Of a stretch of DNA of 64,000 nt, positions 7,665 through 16,998 are shown one piece after another. A program made the position numbers and the translations under genes. How positions within the stretch are numbered: position 1 is the first letter of the stretch; each line of letters starts with the position of its first letter. This DNA is from DTU089 sp964421815 (GTDB lineage: Bacteria > Bacillota > Clostridia > Oscillospirales > Acutalibacteraceae), in assembly GCA_964421815.1 (NCBI GenBank), contig CAYQYT010000002.1, positions 124,001 through 188,000 of the forward strand. Reading direction: 5' to 3'. The notes beneath the pieces are model-generated. The model ran no database searches. It saw nothing but the letters and a program-made list of their open reading frames with translations, and was not told the origin of the DNA.

Positions 7665-9458
7665 ATGGAAAAAGAAAAGCTTTGTTTACGCTGTATGCGA
7701 AAAATAGGTGATAATGACAGTTGCCCCTATTGTCGCAAGGAAGACAGTGTACCTCAAAAAGAGCCGTTTTTGCCGCTGAAGACTGTAATAGGCGGCAGAT
7801 ATCTTGTGGGTAAGCTTGTTGCGTCAAACAGCGAGGGTGCTACCTATTATGCTTTTGACATGGAAGAGAAAAATCCCGTTACATTGAGAGAACTGTTTCC
7901 CAAAGACGTCCTTTCAAGAGGTGACGGAAACTACTGCCTTGTTAATATAGGAAAAGCCTCGGAATTTATTGATGCCAAGGAAGAATTTGTAAAGCTTTGG
8001 AATACTTTGAAAGAGTTGAAAGGCTTTACCGCTCTGACAGAGGTTTACGGAATAGTTGAGGATTTGGGTACTGTTTATGCAATAAGCGAATACCTTGGAG
8101 AAGGTAAATCTTTACGTGAATACCTTTTAGAGCGGGAACAGGGATATATTTCTTGGGATGAGGCAAGAGTTCTTTTTATGCCCGTGCTTTCGGCATTGGG
8201 GCAACTTCACGATGCCGGAATTATTCACGGCGGTATATGTCCCGAAACCCTCATTCTCGATAAAAATGAAAAACTTCGTATTACCGGCTACTCAATAGAA
8301 GCGGTTCGCCGTCAAAATAGTGAAATGGAGAGCGAATTGTTTGACGGGTATGCCGCCGTTGAACAGTACGGATTTAGTGACGGTTTGAGAACAAGTACGG
8401 ATATCTATGCTTTCTCTGCGGTTCTTTATCGGGCACTTATCGGCAGTGTTCCCATGAGTTCCGCTTCAAGACTTACTAATGATAAGCTGATGATTCCCGG
8501 TAAATTTGCCGAACAATTACCGGCTTATGTTATAAACGCTCTTGTTAACGGACTTCAGATTCTTCCCGATGACAGAACTGCTACCTCGGAACAGCTCAGA
8601 GATGAACTTTCCGCATCTCCCGCTGCCGCAGGCACCGCAGCCCAGGCATATTCTTCAATGTATGCCGCTCAGTCCGATGAGGTTGAGGATGCTGTGTTGG
8701 AAGATGTATTCTCCGATGAGGCGGAGGATGAGCAACCGGATAAAACAAAATTAAGCAAGAGTACCGTTGCGGTTTTTGTTATAAGTGTAATTCTTTGCCT
8801 TGCAATTCTTGTGGTTGCTCTTGTAGGAATAAAGGGATTTTCCGATGATAAAGACGAAGAAAGTACAACGGATGGCTCCACAACCGAACTTGTTTCCGAT
8901 AATGAACCCCAGGAGGGAATCGGACTTTCAAGCATATCCGTGCCCAATTTCAGAGGTAAGAGTTATGACGATATAAAATCCGACACATCATACAGCGGAT
9001 TCCTTGTGTTTAAAACCGAATACGTGGATAGTGATGAAGATAAGGGTACGGTTATTTCCCAAGATATAACCGAGGGTACGATCGTGTTTGAAGAGAGGAG
9101 TATAACTCTTAGAATCAGCAACGGCAGAGAGATTCCCAACGTGGTAAACAGTACTTTGAAAAATGCAGTTTCTGACTTGAAGGATGCAGGTTTCAAAAAG
9201 GTGGAAACCGTTGCCGGAAGCGTGGCAGAGAAACAAGAGGACTCATTAAAAGTTTACAGTGTTGTTTGCAAGGACGCAAAAACCGACAACTGGGTGGCAA
9301 TACCTTCCGACAGGCGACTTTCCGTAAGTGATGAAATAATTGTTTATTACTACGGCGAATATGTGGAAGTTGCACCGGAAACAACTGAAGAAATAAACGA
9401 AACACCCGTGGAGAACGAACCTGTTGATGAAAATGATGACACGGTTCCCGAAGACTAA
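7665..9458 (+). CDS. Membrane PASTA protein with zinc knuckle and degenerate kinase domain
   Basis: The 597-residue product begins with a short zinc-binding knuckle (C7, C10, C20, C23), followed by a protein-kinase-like domain (about 40-315), an acidic linker, one membrane helix (about 366-389) and two extracellular PASTA-type repeats (about 425-570). PASTA domains bind muropeptides and lipid II in PrkC/PknB kinases. Here the three catalytic signatures are all replaced: the VAIK lysine is Arg75 (VTLREL), the HRD loop reads HGG at 188-190, and the DFG loop reads TGY at 207-209. It is therefore predicted to be a pseudokinase that senses wall precursors and signals by binding. The cytoplasmic coiled-coil protein encoded just upstream is a candidate partner. 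No PP2C phosphatase gene is adjacent. Confidence 0.85.
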   Translation: MEKEKLCLRCMRKIGDNDSCPYCRKEDSVPQKEPFLPLKTVIGGRYLVGKLVASNSEGATYYAFDMEEKNPVTLRELFPKDVLSRGDGNYCLVNIGKASEFIDAKEEFVKLWNTLKELKGFTALTEVYGIVEDLGTVYAISEYLGEGKSLREYLLEREQGYISWDEARVLFMPVLSALGQLHDAGIIHGGICPETLILDKNEKLRITGYSIEAVRRQNSEMESELFDGYAAVEQYGFSDGLRTSTDIYAFSAVLYRALIGSVPMSSASRLTNDKLMIPGKFAEQLPAYVINALVNGLQILPDDRTATSEQLRDELSASPAAAGTAAQAYSSMYAAQSDEVEDAVLEDVFSDEAEDEQPDKTKLSKSTVAVFVISVILCLAILVVALVGIKGFSDDKDEESTTDGSTTELVSDNEPQEGIGLSSISVPNFRGKSYDDIKSDTSYSGFLVFKTEYVDSDEDKGTVISQDITEGTIVFEERSITLRISNGREIPNVVNSTLKNAVSDLKDAGFKKVETVAGSVAEKQEDSLKVYSVVCKDAKTDNWVAIPSDRRLSVSDEIIVYYYGEYVEVAPETTEEINETPVENEPVDENDDTVPED

Positions 9459-9488
9459 ATAAAAAATTTACAAAAAAAGAAAAAATGC

Positions 9489-9517
9489 TTGACAAACAGT
9501 AACAAAGTTGGTATTAT
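9489..9517 (+). promoter_or_regulatory. Promoter of the infC-rpmI-rplT operon
   Basis: A consensus TTGACA (9489-9494) and TATTAT (9512-9517) are separated by exactly 17 bases. This places the transcript start about 140 bases before infC, leaving room for a structured leader. Confidence 0.85.
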
Positions 9518-9523
9518 ATCAAG

Positions 9524-9650
9524 GCAATAAAGCAGAACTGTTCCGTTCTCACCAACCGAGTGTATTGTTTGGTCAATAGTTTCAATGTTAAACGCCATAT
9601 TTGCGTTTTGAAGCTCGAACGGGATTTCTGTTCGAGCTTTTCATTATTTT
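9524..9650 (+). promoter_or_regulatory. infC operon leader with transcription attenuator
   Basis: The leader ends in a perfect 10-base hairpin, AAGCTCGAAC (9611-9620) and GTTCGAGCTT (9630-9639), followed by a T-rich stretch, the form of an intrinsic terminator placed before the ribosome binding site. Further upstream, smaller complementary pieces could form an alternative fold. Firmicutes infC operons are commonly controlled by an L20-binding leader; that family assignment is inference from position and architecture. Confidence 0.7.
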
Positions 9651-9666
9651 CTGGAGGTGCTTAGGT

Positions 9667-10182
9667 ATTAGCAAGGAGAATCAAATCAACGAAGAAATCA
9701 GAGATAAAGAAGTCAGAGTTATTTCTGCAGATGGTGAGCAGATTGGTGTTATGTCCGCAAAAGATGCTATCGCTTTAGCAGAAAAAAGCAATCTTGACCT
9801 TGTAAAAATTGCTCCTAACGCGGTTCCCCCCGTTTGCAAAATTATGGATTACGGCAAATTCAAATTTGAACAGGCAAAACGCGAAAAAGAAGCAAAGAAA
9901 AAACAAAAGGTTATGGATGTCAAAGAAGTTCGTTTATCTTTGAATATCGACACGGGCGACTTTAATACAAAGGTCAACCATGCGCTCCGTTTCTTAAAAG
10001 ACGGCGACAAGGTTAAGGTGTCAATTCGTTTCAGAGGCAGGGAGATGGCACACACCGAAAACGGTATCACGATTATGCAGCGTTTTGCTGAGGCTTGTTC
10101 CGAAAACGGTACAGTTGAAAAAGCTGCTAAGCTTGAGGGCCGTCAAATGCTTATGTTCCTTGTTCCGAAAGCATCCAAGTAA
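9667..10182 (+). CDS. infC: Translation initiation factor IF-3
   Basis: IF-3 prevents premature subunit joining and checks start-codon choice. The product is 171 residues if translation starts at ATT 9667 (I/M-SKENQINEEIRDKEV). GGAGG sits nine bases upstream of that ATT. No ATG or GTG is suitably placed, and an ATT or other rare start is a known property of infC that allows self-repression by discrimination against non-standard starts. Both IF-3 domains are present: the N-terminal part with VPPVCKIMDYGKFKFE and the C-terminal part with KVSIRFRGREMAHTE. rpmI follows 25 bases later. Confidence 0.96.
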   Translation: MSKENQINEEIRDKEVRVISADGEQIGVMSAKDAIALAEKSNLDLVKIAPNAVPPVCKIMDYGKFKFEQAKREKEAKKKQKVMDVKEVRLSLNIDTGDFNTKVNHALRFLKDGDKVKVSIRFRGREMAHTENGITIMQRFAEACSENGTVEKAAKLEGRQMLMFLVPKASK

Positions 10183-10207
10183 TTGCAATATTAAGGAGGA
10201 TTTTATT

Positions 10208-10405
10208 ATGCCTAAAATTAAAACTCATTCAGGTGCCAAAAAGCGTTTCAAAATGTCTAAAAACGGTAAGCCGATTCGCGGACACGCAAATAAGTCACAC
10301 ATCCTTACCAAGAAAACAACAAAACGTAAAAGAGGTCTTCGCAAGACTAATGTTGCAGACGTTACAAATCAGAAGCAGATCAAACGTCTCATTCCTTATA
10401 AATAA
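10208..10405 (+). CDS. rpmI: 50S ribosomal protein L35
   Basis: The 65-residue basic product begins MPKIKTHSGAKKRFK, the L35 signature, and ends RLIPYK. A strong AAGGAGGA site is upstream. It is the middle gene of the infC operon. Confidence 0.97.
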   Translation: MPKIKTHSGAKKRFKMSKNGKPIRGHANKSHILTKKTTKRKRGLRKTNVADVTNQKQIKRLIPYK

Positions 10406-10432
10406 GAAGAAATCGGTAGGAGGTAACTTATA

Positions 10433-10786
10433 ATGGCACGTATTAAAGGTGCGATGATGACTCGCAAAAGAAGAAATAAAGTTCTTAAACTCGCAAAGGG
10501 TTATTACGGCTCAAAGAGCAAACTTTTCAAAACAGCAAAACAGGCTGTTATGAAAAGCGGTAACTATGCTTATATCGGCCGTAAGCAGAAAAAGAGAGAT
10601 TTCCGTCGTCTTTGGATTACAAGAATCTCTGCTGCTTGCAAGATGAACGGTATCAACTATTCAACATTTATCAACGGTCTTAAAAAATCAGGTATCGAAC
10701 TTAACAGAAAAATGCTTTCAGAGATTGCTATTGCAGATCCCGAGGGATTCGCAGCACTTGTTGAAAAAGCAAAGGCAGCTCTTTAA
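10433..10786 (+). CDS. rplT: 50S ribosomal protein L20
   Basis: L20 is an early 50S assembly protein and the usual autogenous repressor of this operon. The 117-residue product begins MARIKGAMMTRKRRNK and has the conserved core LKLAKGYYGSKSKLFK and RDFRRLWITRI. AGGAGG precedes the ATG. A strong terminator follows. Confidence 0.97.
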   Translation: MARIKGAMMTRKRRNKVLKLAKGYYGSKSKLFKTAKQAVMKSGNYAYIGRKQKKRDFRRLWITRISAACKMNGINYSTFINGLKKSGIELNRKMLSEIAIADPEGFAALVEKAKAAL

Positions 10787-10796
10787 TAATCAAGAA

Positions 10797-10836
10797 TTAC
10801 GCCCGGCCAAGTCTTTGGTCGGGCGTAAGATGTTTT
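10797..10836 (+). terminator. Terminator of the infC operon
   Basis: A GC-rich stem of about 14 pairs (TTACGCCCGGCCAA / TTGGTCGGGCGTAA, one G-T pair) with a GTCT loop is followed by GATGTTTTT. Confidence 0.88.
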
Positions 10837-10842
10837 TGAAAT

Positions 10843-11628
10843 ATGGAAAAGATTACAAGTAAGATAAATGACCGCATTAAATATGCGGTGAAAATTCGTG
10901 ACAGTGCATCTTTCAGAAAACAGGAAAAACTGTTTTTTACAGAGGGTGCAAGGCTTTGTTTTGATGCCGTTTCAAGCGGTGTTGAGGTGGCGGCACTTTT
11001 TGTGACGGAAAAGGCACTGATTAAATATGAAGAATATTTGCGTTTGGCAAGGGAATGTGCCGAGCGTAGTTTCCTTGTGTCCGAGGAGGTTGCCCAAAAA
11101 CTCTCCGACACAAAGAGTAGTCAGGGTGTATTTTGCCTTTGCAAAATGCTTGACAAAAAAACAAATATAGGTAAAATAAAATACAATGGGAAGTATATTG
11201 CCCTGGAAGATGTTTCAAATCCTGCCAATTTCGGTGCAGTCGTGAGAACTGCCGAAGCGGTTGGCCTTGACGGTATTATTGTCAGCGGCGGTTGCGATAT
11301 ATATAACCCTAAATCTCAAAGAGCCGCCATGGGTTCACTTTTCAGGCTCAATGTTATTGAAACGGAAAATCTTCCCGCAACCTTGAACGCTCTTGCCGAA
11401 AAGGGTATGTCGGTTTATGCCGGAGTTCCCGATACCAATGCCGAAAAATTAACAGAGGTTGATATGAGCGGCGGTGTTGTGGCAGTCGTGGGGAATGAGG
11501 GCAACGGTATCACCCGTGAAACCTGCAATGCCGCAACAAAGCTTATTACAATTCCTATGAAAGGCAGAGCGGAATCCCTTAATGCTGCGGCGGCGGCATC
11601 AATTATTATTTGGGAAATGATGAGATGA
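10843..11628 (+). CDS. SPOUT-family RNA 2'-O-methyltransferase (TrmH/RlmB type)
   Basis: The enzyme class methylates ribose in rRNA or tRNA using SAM bound in a trefoil knot. The 261-residue product has an N-terminal substrate-binding domain (about 1-105) and a SpoU domain with the three motifs: ALEDVSNPANFGAVVRTAE, GGCDIYNPKSQRAAMGS and VVGNEGNGI leading to IPMKGRAESLNAAAAAS. The Asn, Arg and Glu residues of the family are in place. Next to rplT it matches the gene called ysgA in Bacillus, probably acting on 23S rRNA, though the target base cannot be read here. It ends in an ATGA overlap with dprA. Confidence 0.9.
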   Translation: MEKITSKINDRIKYAVKIRDSASFRKQEKLFFTEGARLCFDAVSSGVEVAALFVTEKALIKYEEYLRLARECAERSFLVSEEVAQKLSDTKSSQGVFCLCKMLDKKTNIGKIKYNGKYIALEDVSNPANFGAVVRTAEAVGLDGIIVSGGCDIYNPKSQRAAMGSLFRLNVIETENLPATLNALAEKGMSVYAGVPDTNAEKLTEVDMSGGVVAVVGNEGNGITRETCNAATKLITIPMKGRAESLNAAAAASIIIWEMMR

Positions 11629-12857
11629 GTATTTGTCCTGTTGAGTATTGGATATGGATGCAGAGTTCATTGGGGGCGGGAGCGCGCACCGATGAAATTC
11701 TTGCGTATTTTGAAACTCCCGAGAATCTGTATAATGCGGGCTCAAAGGAGTGGAGACTGTCGGGGCTTTTTACTCAAAAGAAAATAGAGGCTTTAAAGAG
11801 TACTACACCCTCTGAAACAGGAAAAATTCTTAATGAGTGCCACCGAAAAGGGTATAACATAATAACACCGGATAACGCACTCTTTCCCGACAGACTTAAA
11901 AAACTTTCCAATATGCCTTTGGTGATATATGGTATCGGAGATTGTTCGGTTTTGAATGATACTTTAAGTATCGGTGTAGTTGGCACAAGGCTTGCAAGTA
12001 CTTACGGTATAGAAACTGCACAAAAGATTTCCTATATATTGGCGGATTCCGGAGCAACAATTGTGAGCGGCGGTGCCTTGGGTATTGATAGCGAAGCCCA
12101 TGCCGGAGCTATGCTTGCAAAAGGCAGAACTCTTGCATTTTTGGGATGCGGTCTCTCTTTCGATTATCTTAAAGAAAATGCTCCTATCAGGCGTGCCATA
12201 ACCCGTTACGGTGCGGTGGTAACCGAGTATCCGCCCTTTACTCCTGCAAGCAGAAGCACTTTTCCCATAAGAAACCGCCTTGTTTCCGGGGTGTCTTTGG
12301 GCGTGTTGGTTATTGAGGCGGGTGTGAAAAGCGGCTCTCTTATTACTGCTAATTGTGCCATGGAACAAGGTAAAGAAGTGTTTGCCATTCCCGGCGATAT
12401 TGTACGCTCGTCTTTTGATGGTACAAATCATCTTATAAAACACGGGGCAAAGCCTGTGTTTTCCGCAGAAGATATTTTAGTTGAGTATGAACCTCTTTAC
12501 GGGGATTTATTTGATATGTCAAAGGCGAGAGTGCCCATTTCCGAAGTGAAATATGTTGAATACCGTAAGAAAAAATCGGAGAATACCAAGTCTGCCGAAT
12601 CACCTAAAATATCGGAGAGTGAAAAAACAACTATTTCCGAAAGAAAAATAAAAATTCCCGAAAGAAAAACACTTCCGGACTATATCAGCAACGAAGCAAA
12701 ATGTGTATATGCGGTACTTAGCGAAAATGAAACACATATTGATGATATTGTAAGGAAAACAAATTTGAAAATGAATACCGTACTATCCTCACTGACAGAG
12801 CTTGAACTATCGGGCTTTGCGGAATTAGTGAGCGGTAAGAAATATAAAATAATTTAG
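11625..12857 (+). CDS. dprA: DNA processing protein DprA
   Basis: DprA binds incoming single-stranded DNA during natural transformation and loads RecA. The 410-residue product has an N-terminal helical region, the Rossmann-like DprA core (VGTRLASTYGIETA, IVSGGALGIDSEAHAGA, EYPPFTPASRSTFPIRNR, GSLITANCAMEQGKEVFAIPG in part) and a C-terminal winged-helix region (about 350-410) after a charged linker. ATG 11625 overlaps the upstream stop (ATGA). topA follows 35 bases downstream, the common dprA-topA order in Firmicutes. Confidence 0.95.
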   Translation: MSICPVEYWIWMQSSLGAGARTDEILAYFETPENLYNAGSKEWRLSGLFTQKKIEALKSTTPSETGKILNECHRKGYNIITPDNALFPDRLKKLSNMPLVIYGIGDCSVLNDTLSIGVVGTRLASTYGIETAQKISYILADSGATIVSGGALGIDSEAHAGAMLAKGRTLAFLGCGLSFDYLKENAPIRRAITRYGAVVTEYPPFTPASRSTFPIRNRLVSGVSLGVLVIEAGVKSGSLITANCAMEQGKEVFAIPGDIVRSSFDGTNHLIKHGAKPVFSAEDILVEYEPLYGDLFDMSKARVPISEVKYVEYRKKKSENTKSAESPKISESEKTTISERKIKIPERKTLPDYISNEAKCVYAVLSENETHIDDIVRKTNLKMNTVLSSLTELELSGFAELVSGKKYKII

Positions 12858-12892
12858 TTCTGACTATAAGAGAAAATGAAAGGATGATAACA

Positions 12893-15013
12893 GTGTCCAA
12901 CCTTGTTATTGTTGAGTCTCCGGCAAAAGCTAAAACAATAAAAAAATACCTTGGCAGTGAATACGATGTTGTGGCTTCAATGGGTCACATCAGGGATTTG
13001 CCCGCCGCGAAATTAAATGTTGATGTAAAAAATGATTTTGCACCAAAATATGCCATAATAAAAGGAAAGGAAAAACTTGTAAAAGACCTTAAAGAACGGG
13101 TTGAAAATTCTGACAAGGTCTATCTTGCAACTGACCCGGACCGTGAGGGAGAGGCAATTTCCTGGCATCTTGCAACGGTTCTCGGACTTGATCTCAACGA
13201 TAAAAACAGGGTTAAATTTAACGAAATTAACGAAACAAGTGTAAAACGCGGAATCAATAATCCGGAAGTTTTGGATATGGGACTTGTTGACGCTCAACAG
13301 GCCCGCCGTATTCTCGACAGACTTGTGGGTTACAGACTCAGCCCCTTTATTTCTCAAAAAATAAGAAGGGGTCTTTCCGCAGGACGTGTCCAGAGCGTAG
13401 CTGTTCGCCTTATTGTTGACCGTCAGGAAGAAATAGAGAAGTTTAACCCTGAGGAGTATTGGTCAATAGATGCAAAGTTCCTTTCAAACAGAAAAACTTT
13501 AAGTGCAACTCTCACCTCCGATGAAAACGGAAAAGTAAAAATAGAAAATCAGGAACAGGCGGATTATTATCTTGCGCGTCTTGAGGGTGCTGATTACACT
13601 GCAACAAGTGTCAAAAAAGGCACAAGAAAGAAACAACCTGCACCGCCGTTTATTACTTCATCAATGCAACAGGAAGCATCGAGAAAACTCAACTTCCAGG
13701 CACAAAAAACAATGAAAATTGCTCAGGAACTCTATGAAGGTGTTGAACTTGCAGGAAGCGGTATGACGGGTCTTATTACCTATATGAGAACGGACTCCCT
13801 GCGTATTTCCGAGGAAGCCCGTGCCGCCGCCAATGATTTCATTGTAAAAGAATACGGTGAGAAATATCTACCCGAAAAACCCCGATATTTTAAGACAAGA
13901 GCGGGCGCACAGGACGGTCATGAAGCCATAAGACCTGCAAATGTTGCTATTACACCTGCCATTGCAAAGAAAAGTCTTACCAATGACCAGTATAAACTTT
14001 ACAATCTTATTTGGTGCAGATACGTGGCATCCCTTATGGCACCCTGTATGCACGATACCGTAAAGGTTGAAATTACCGCTAAAAAGGATTCACAAGAGGG
14101 CTTTTGTGTGTTCTCCGCAAGTGGCTATTCCATTAAATTTGACGGCTTTACAGCACTCTATGAGGATGTTACGGCGGATGAAGAAAACGACAGCACAATT
14201 CCCAATGTGTCAACGGGGGATGTACTCAAACTTAAAGAGGTTAAGGGTAATCAGCACTTTACTCAACCTCCGTCATTCTATACGGAAGCGTCCCTTATTA
14301 AAACTCTCGAAGAAACCGGTGTGGGACGTCCCAGTACCTATGCTTCCATTGTTACAACAATCATAAAGAGAGAGTATGTTAAACGTGACGGCAAACTCCT
14401 CAAGGCCACGGAGCTTGGTATTGCAACAACAAATCTTCTGAAAGAGAAATTCCAAAAAATTGTTAATACTAAGTTCACCGCTTCAATGGAAACAAAACTC
14501 GATGAAATTGATGAGGGTAAGACGGACTATATCACAATGCTCCATGAATTTTACGATGATTTGGAGGGTACACTTTCAAAAGCAAAGACCGAAATGCAGG
14601 GTCAAAAAATTCAGCTTCAGGAAGATATCACGGACATTAAATGTGAGAAATGCGGCAGAAATATGGTAATTAAAGTAGGTAGGTTCGGAAAATTTCTTGC
14701 TTGCCCCGGATACCCTGAATGCAAAACAACAAAACCCCTTATTGAAGAAACAAATGCAACCTGTCCCCTTTGCGGAGGTAACGTAATAGGTAAAAAATCC
14801 AAACGCGGTTACCAATTCTACGGTTGCAGTAATTACCCCAAATGTAACTTTATGACTTGGGATAAGCCTACGGGAGAAAATTGTCCTAAATGCGGCAAGT
14901 CCCTCTTTAAAGGCAAGGGCGGTATTGTTACCTGTTCAAACGAAGCCTGCGACTATTCTTTTAAGCCCGCACGTAAAACCACAAAGAAAACACAGGACGA
15001 AAAAGATGACTGA
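12893..15013 (+). CDS. topA: DNA topoisomerase I
   Basis: Type IA topoisomerase relaxes negative supercoils. The 706-residue product starts at GTG 12893 (MSNLVIVESPAKAKTI), eight bases after AAAGGA. It shows the Toprim domain (VIVESPAKAKTIKKYLG; TDPDREGEAISWHL), the catalytic tyrosine in GLITYMRTDSLRIS and three C-terminal zinc ribbons (CEKCGRNM...CPGYPEC, CPLCGGN...CSNYPKC, CPKCGKS...CSNEAC). The length is normal for Firmicutes. The end overlaps the trmFO start by eight bases. Confidence 0.97.
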   Translation: MSNLVIVESPAKAKTIKKYLGSEYDVVASMGHIRDLPAAKLNVDVKNDFAPKYAIIKGKEKLVKDLKERVENSDKVYLATDPDREGEAISWHLATVLGLDLNDKNRVKFNEINETSVKRGINNPEVLDMGLVDAQQARRILDRLVGYRLSPFISQKIRRGLSAGRVQSVAVRLIVDRQEEIEKFNPEEYWSIDAKFLSNRKTLSATLTSDENGKVKIENQEQADYYLARLEGADYTATSVKKGTRKKQPAPPFITSSMQQEASRKLNFQAQKTMKIAQELYEGVELAGSGMTGLITYMRTDSLRISEEARAAANDFIVKEYGEKYLPEKPRYFKTRAGAQDGHEAIRPANVAITPAIAKKSLTNDQYKLYNLIWCRYVASLMAPCMHDTVKVEITAKKDSQEGFCVFSASGYSIKFDGFTALYEDVTADEENDSTIPNVSTGDVLKLKEVKGNQHFTQPPSFYTEASLIKTLEETGVGRPSTYASIVTTIIKREYVKRDGKLLKATELGIATTNLLKEKFQKIVNTKFTASMETKLDEIDEGKTDYITMLHEFYDDLEGTLSKAKTEMQGQKIQLQEDITDIKCEKCGRNMVIKVGRFGKFLACPGYPECKTTKPLIEETNATCPLCGGNVIGKKSKRGYQFYGCSNYPKCNFMTWDKPTGENCPKCGKSLFKGKGGIVTCSNEACDYSFKPARKTTKKTQDEKDD

Positions 15014-16316
15014 TAAAAAAGCGATTGTTATCGGCGGTGGACTTGCAGGTGTTGAGGCGGCAAATCAATTAAGTAAAAGAGGAATTAAGGTTACTCTTTA
15101 TGAAATGAAACCCCAAAGGTTTTCCCCCGCCCATAAAAGCGAAAATTTAGGCGAACTTGTTTGTTCCAATTCTCTTAAAGCGGCTCGATTGGGCTCGGCG
15201 GCAGGACTTTTGAAAGCGGAAATGAGGCTTTTCGGTTCTGTTTGTCTTGATGCGGCAGAAATTGCAAAAGTTCCCGCAGGGGGTGCTCTCGCTGTTGACA
15301 GAGATGTGTTTTCCACACTTATTACACGGCAAATCGAAAACGACCCCAATATTACTCTTATACGTGAGGAAATAACCGAGATACCAAAAGCCGATGCAGT
15401 TATAATTGCCGCAGGACCCTTAATGTCCGACGGATTGGCAAAAGAAGTGCAAAAACTTTGCGGAAAAGAATTTCTTTCATTTTACGACGCGGCGGCACCC
15501 ATTGTCACCGCGGAAAGCGTTGATATGGAATATGCCTTTACACAGTCAAGATATGACAGGGGCGGCGAGGATGACTATATAAACTGCCCCCTTAATAAAG
15601 AGGAATACGAGGAATTTTACGAGGCTCTTATAAATGCCGAAAGTGCCGAACTTCACTCTTTTGACAAGAAAAAGGATGTCTATGAGGGATGTATGCCCAT
15701 TGAGGTTCTAGCATCAAGGGGAAAGGACGCAATGCGTTACGGCCCGTTGAAACCCGTGGGGCTTACAAATCCTAAAACAGGGCACAGACCTTGGGCAAAT
15801 CTTCAACTTCGTAAAGAAAACAAGGACGGCACTATGTACAACCTTGTGGGATTCCAAACTAATTTAAAATTTCCCGAACAAAAAAGAGTTTTTTCAATGT
15901 TCCCCGCTCTTAAAAATGCAGAGTTCGTCAGATATGGGGTTATGCACAGAAATACATTCCTTAATTCTCCGTCAATTCTCAACGGAGATTTCAGTATGAA
16001 AAAATTCCCCAACATATATTTTGCAGGGCAAATTTCCGGCGTTGAGGGTTATATGGAATCTGCCGCATCAGGTATTCTTGCAGGATACAATGCCGCAAGA
16101 AAACTTTTTGGAGAAAAGCCGCTGAAACTTCCCAAAATTACAATGTTGGGTGCTCTTTCCCAATATATTTGTGACGAAACAGTTAAAAACTTTCAGCCCA
16201 TGGGTGCCGCAATCGGAATAATTGATCCGTTGGATGAAAGAATTAAAGATAAAGCGGAGCGCTATTTGAAAGTTGCACAGCGTAGTCTTGAATACTATAA
16301 AACCTTAAAACTGTAA
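15006..16316 (+). CDS. trmFO: Methylenetetrahydrofolate-tRNA uracil-5-methyltransferase
   Basis: TrmFO makes m5U54 in the T loop of tRNA using methylene-tetrahydrofolate and FAD. The 436-residue product begins with an FAD-binding Rossmann motif (IVIGGGLAGVEAANQL) and has the family stretches LGELVCSNSLKAA, GRDAM-type RGKDAMRYGPLKPVGL, and FAGQISGVEGYMESAASG. The Cys-Ser-Asn segment is intact. ATG 15006 lies within the last codons of topA, so the genes are coupled. Confidence 0.97.
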   Translation: MTDKKAIVIGGGLAGVEAANQLSKRGIKVTLYEMKPQRFSPAHKSENLGELVCSNSLKAARLGSAAGLLKAEMRLFGSVCLDAAEIAKVPAGGALAVDRDVFSTLITRQIENDPNITLIREEITEIPKADAVIIAAGPLMSDGLAKEVQKLCGKEFLSFYDAAAPIVTAESVDMEYAFTQSRYDRGGEDDYINCPLNKEEYEEFYEALINAESAELHSFDKKKDVYEGCMPIEVLASRGKDAMRYGPLKPVGLTNPKTGHRPWANLQLRKENKDGTMYNLVGFQTNLKFPEQKRVFSMFPALKNAEFVRYGVMHRNTFLNSPSILNGDFSMKKFPNIYFAGQISGVEGYMESAASGILAGYNAARKLFGEKPLKLPKITMLGALSQYICDETVKNFQPMGAAIGIIDPLDERIKDKAERYLKVAQRSLEYYKTLKL

Positions 16317-16326
16317 GGAGGCATTT

Positions 16327-16998
16327 ATGGACTTTTCAGTTTTTGAAGAAAAAATCGGCTATAAATTTAAAAACAAGGAACTTCTTGCAAGAGCACTTAC
16401 CCATTCGTCGTATGCTAACGAAAACAAATTGCCTTATGATAACGAAAGACTTGAGTTTTTGGGCGATTCTGTATTGGGTTTTGTTACTGCAGAATATCTT
16501 TTTGAGGAGTTTAAAACCCGACCGGAAGGTGCTCTTACCAAACTTCGTGCCGCAGTTGTATGCGAAAAATCCCTTTTTAAATTCTCGGAAAAAATCAGTT
16601 TAGGCGAGTTTATTCTTATGGGCAGGGGTGAGGAGCATACGGGTGGCAGAAACAGACCTTCCATTGTTTCAGATGCCTTTGAAGCGGTTATTGCGGCAAT
16701 GTATCTTGACGGCGGAATTGATGTTGTAAAGCCGTATATCCTGGATTTCATCAAAGAAGCAGTTAAACGTGAGGCAAGTTTTAAGGACAATAAATCCCTT
16801 CTTCAGGAAGAAATACAAAAAGAAAAGGGGAACACCCTCTCCTATGAAGAAGTGGGTGAATCCGGTCCCGACCATGACAAAACCTTTAAATTTGTTGTTA
16901 AACTCAACGACAAGGTTGTAGGAAAGGGCGAGGGCAGAACCAAAAAGGATGCCGAACAAGCAGCGGCAGGGGACGCTCTTACAAATATGAACAAATGA
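16327..16998 (+). CDS. rnc: Ribonuclease III
   Basis: RNase III cleaves double-stranded RNA in rRNA processing and mRNA turnover. The 223-residue product has the nuclease signature NERLEFLGDSVL with catalytic acidic residues, a second acidic site in SDAFEAVIAAMYLDGG, and a C-terminal double-stranded RNA-binding domain (about 155-222, ending KKDAEQAAAGDALTNM). It follows trmFO by ten bases with AAGGAGG before the ATG. The stop overlaps the next gene as ATGA. Confidence 0.97.
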   Translation: MDFSVFEEKIGYKFKNKELLARALTHSSYANENKLPYDNERLEFLGDSVLGFVTAEYLFEEFKTRPEGALTKLRAAVVCEKSLFKFSEKISLGEFILMGRGEEHTGGRNRPSIVSDAFEAVIAAMYLDGGIDVVKPYILDFIKEAVKREASFKDNKSLLQEEIQKEKGNTLSYEEVGESGPDHDKTFKFVVKLNDKVVGKGEGRTKKDAEQAAAGDALTNMNK

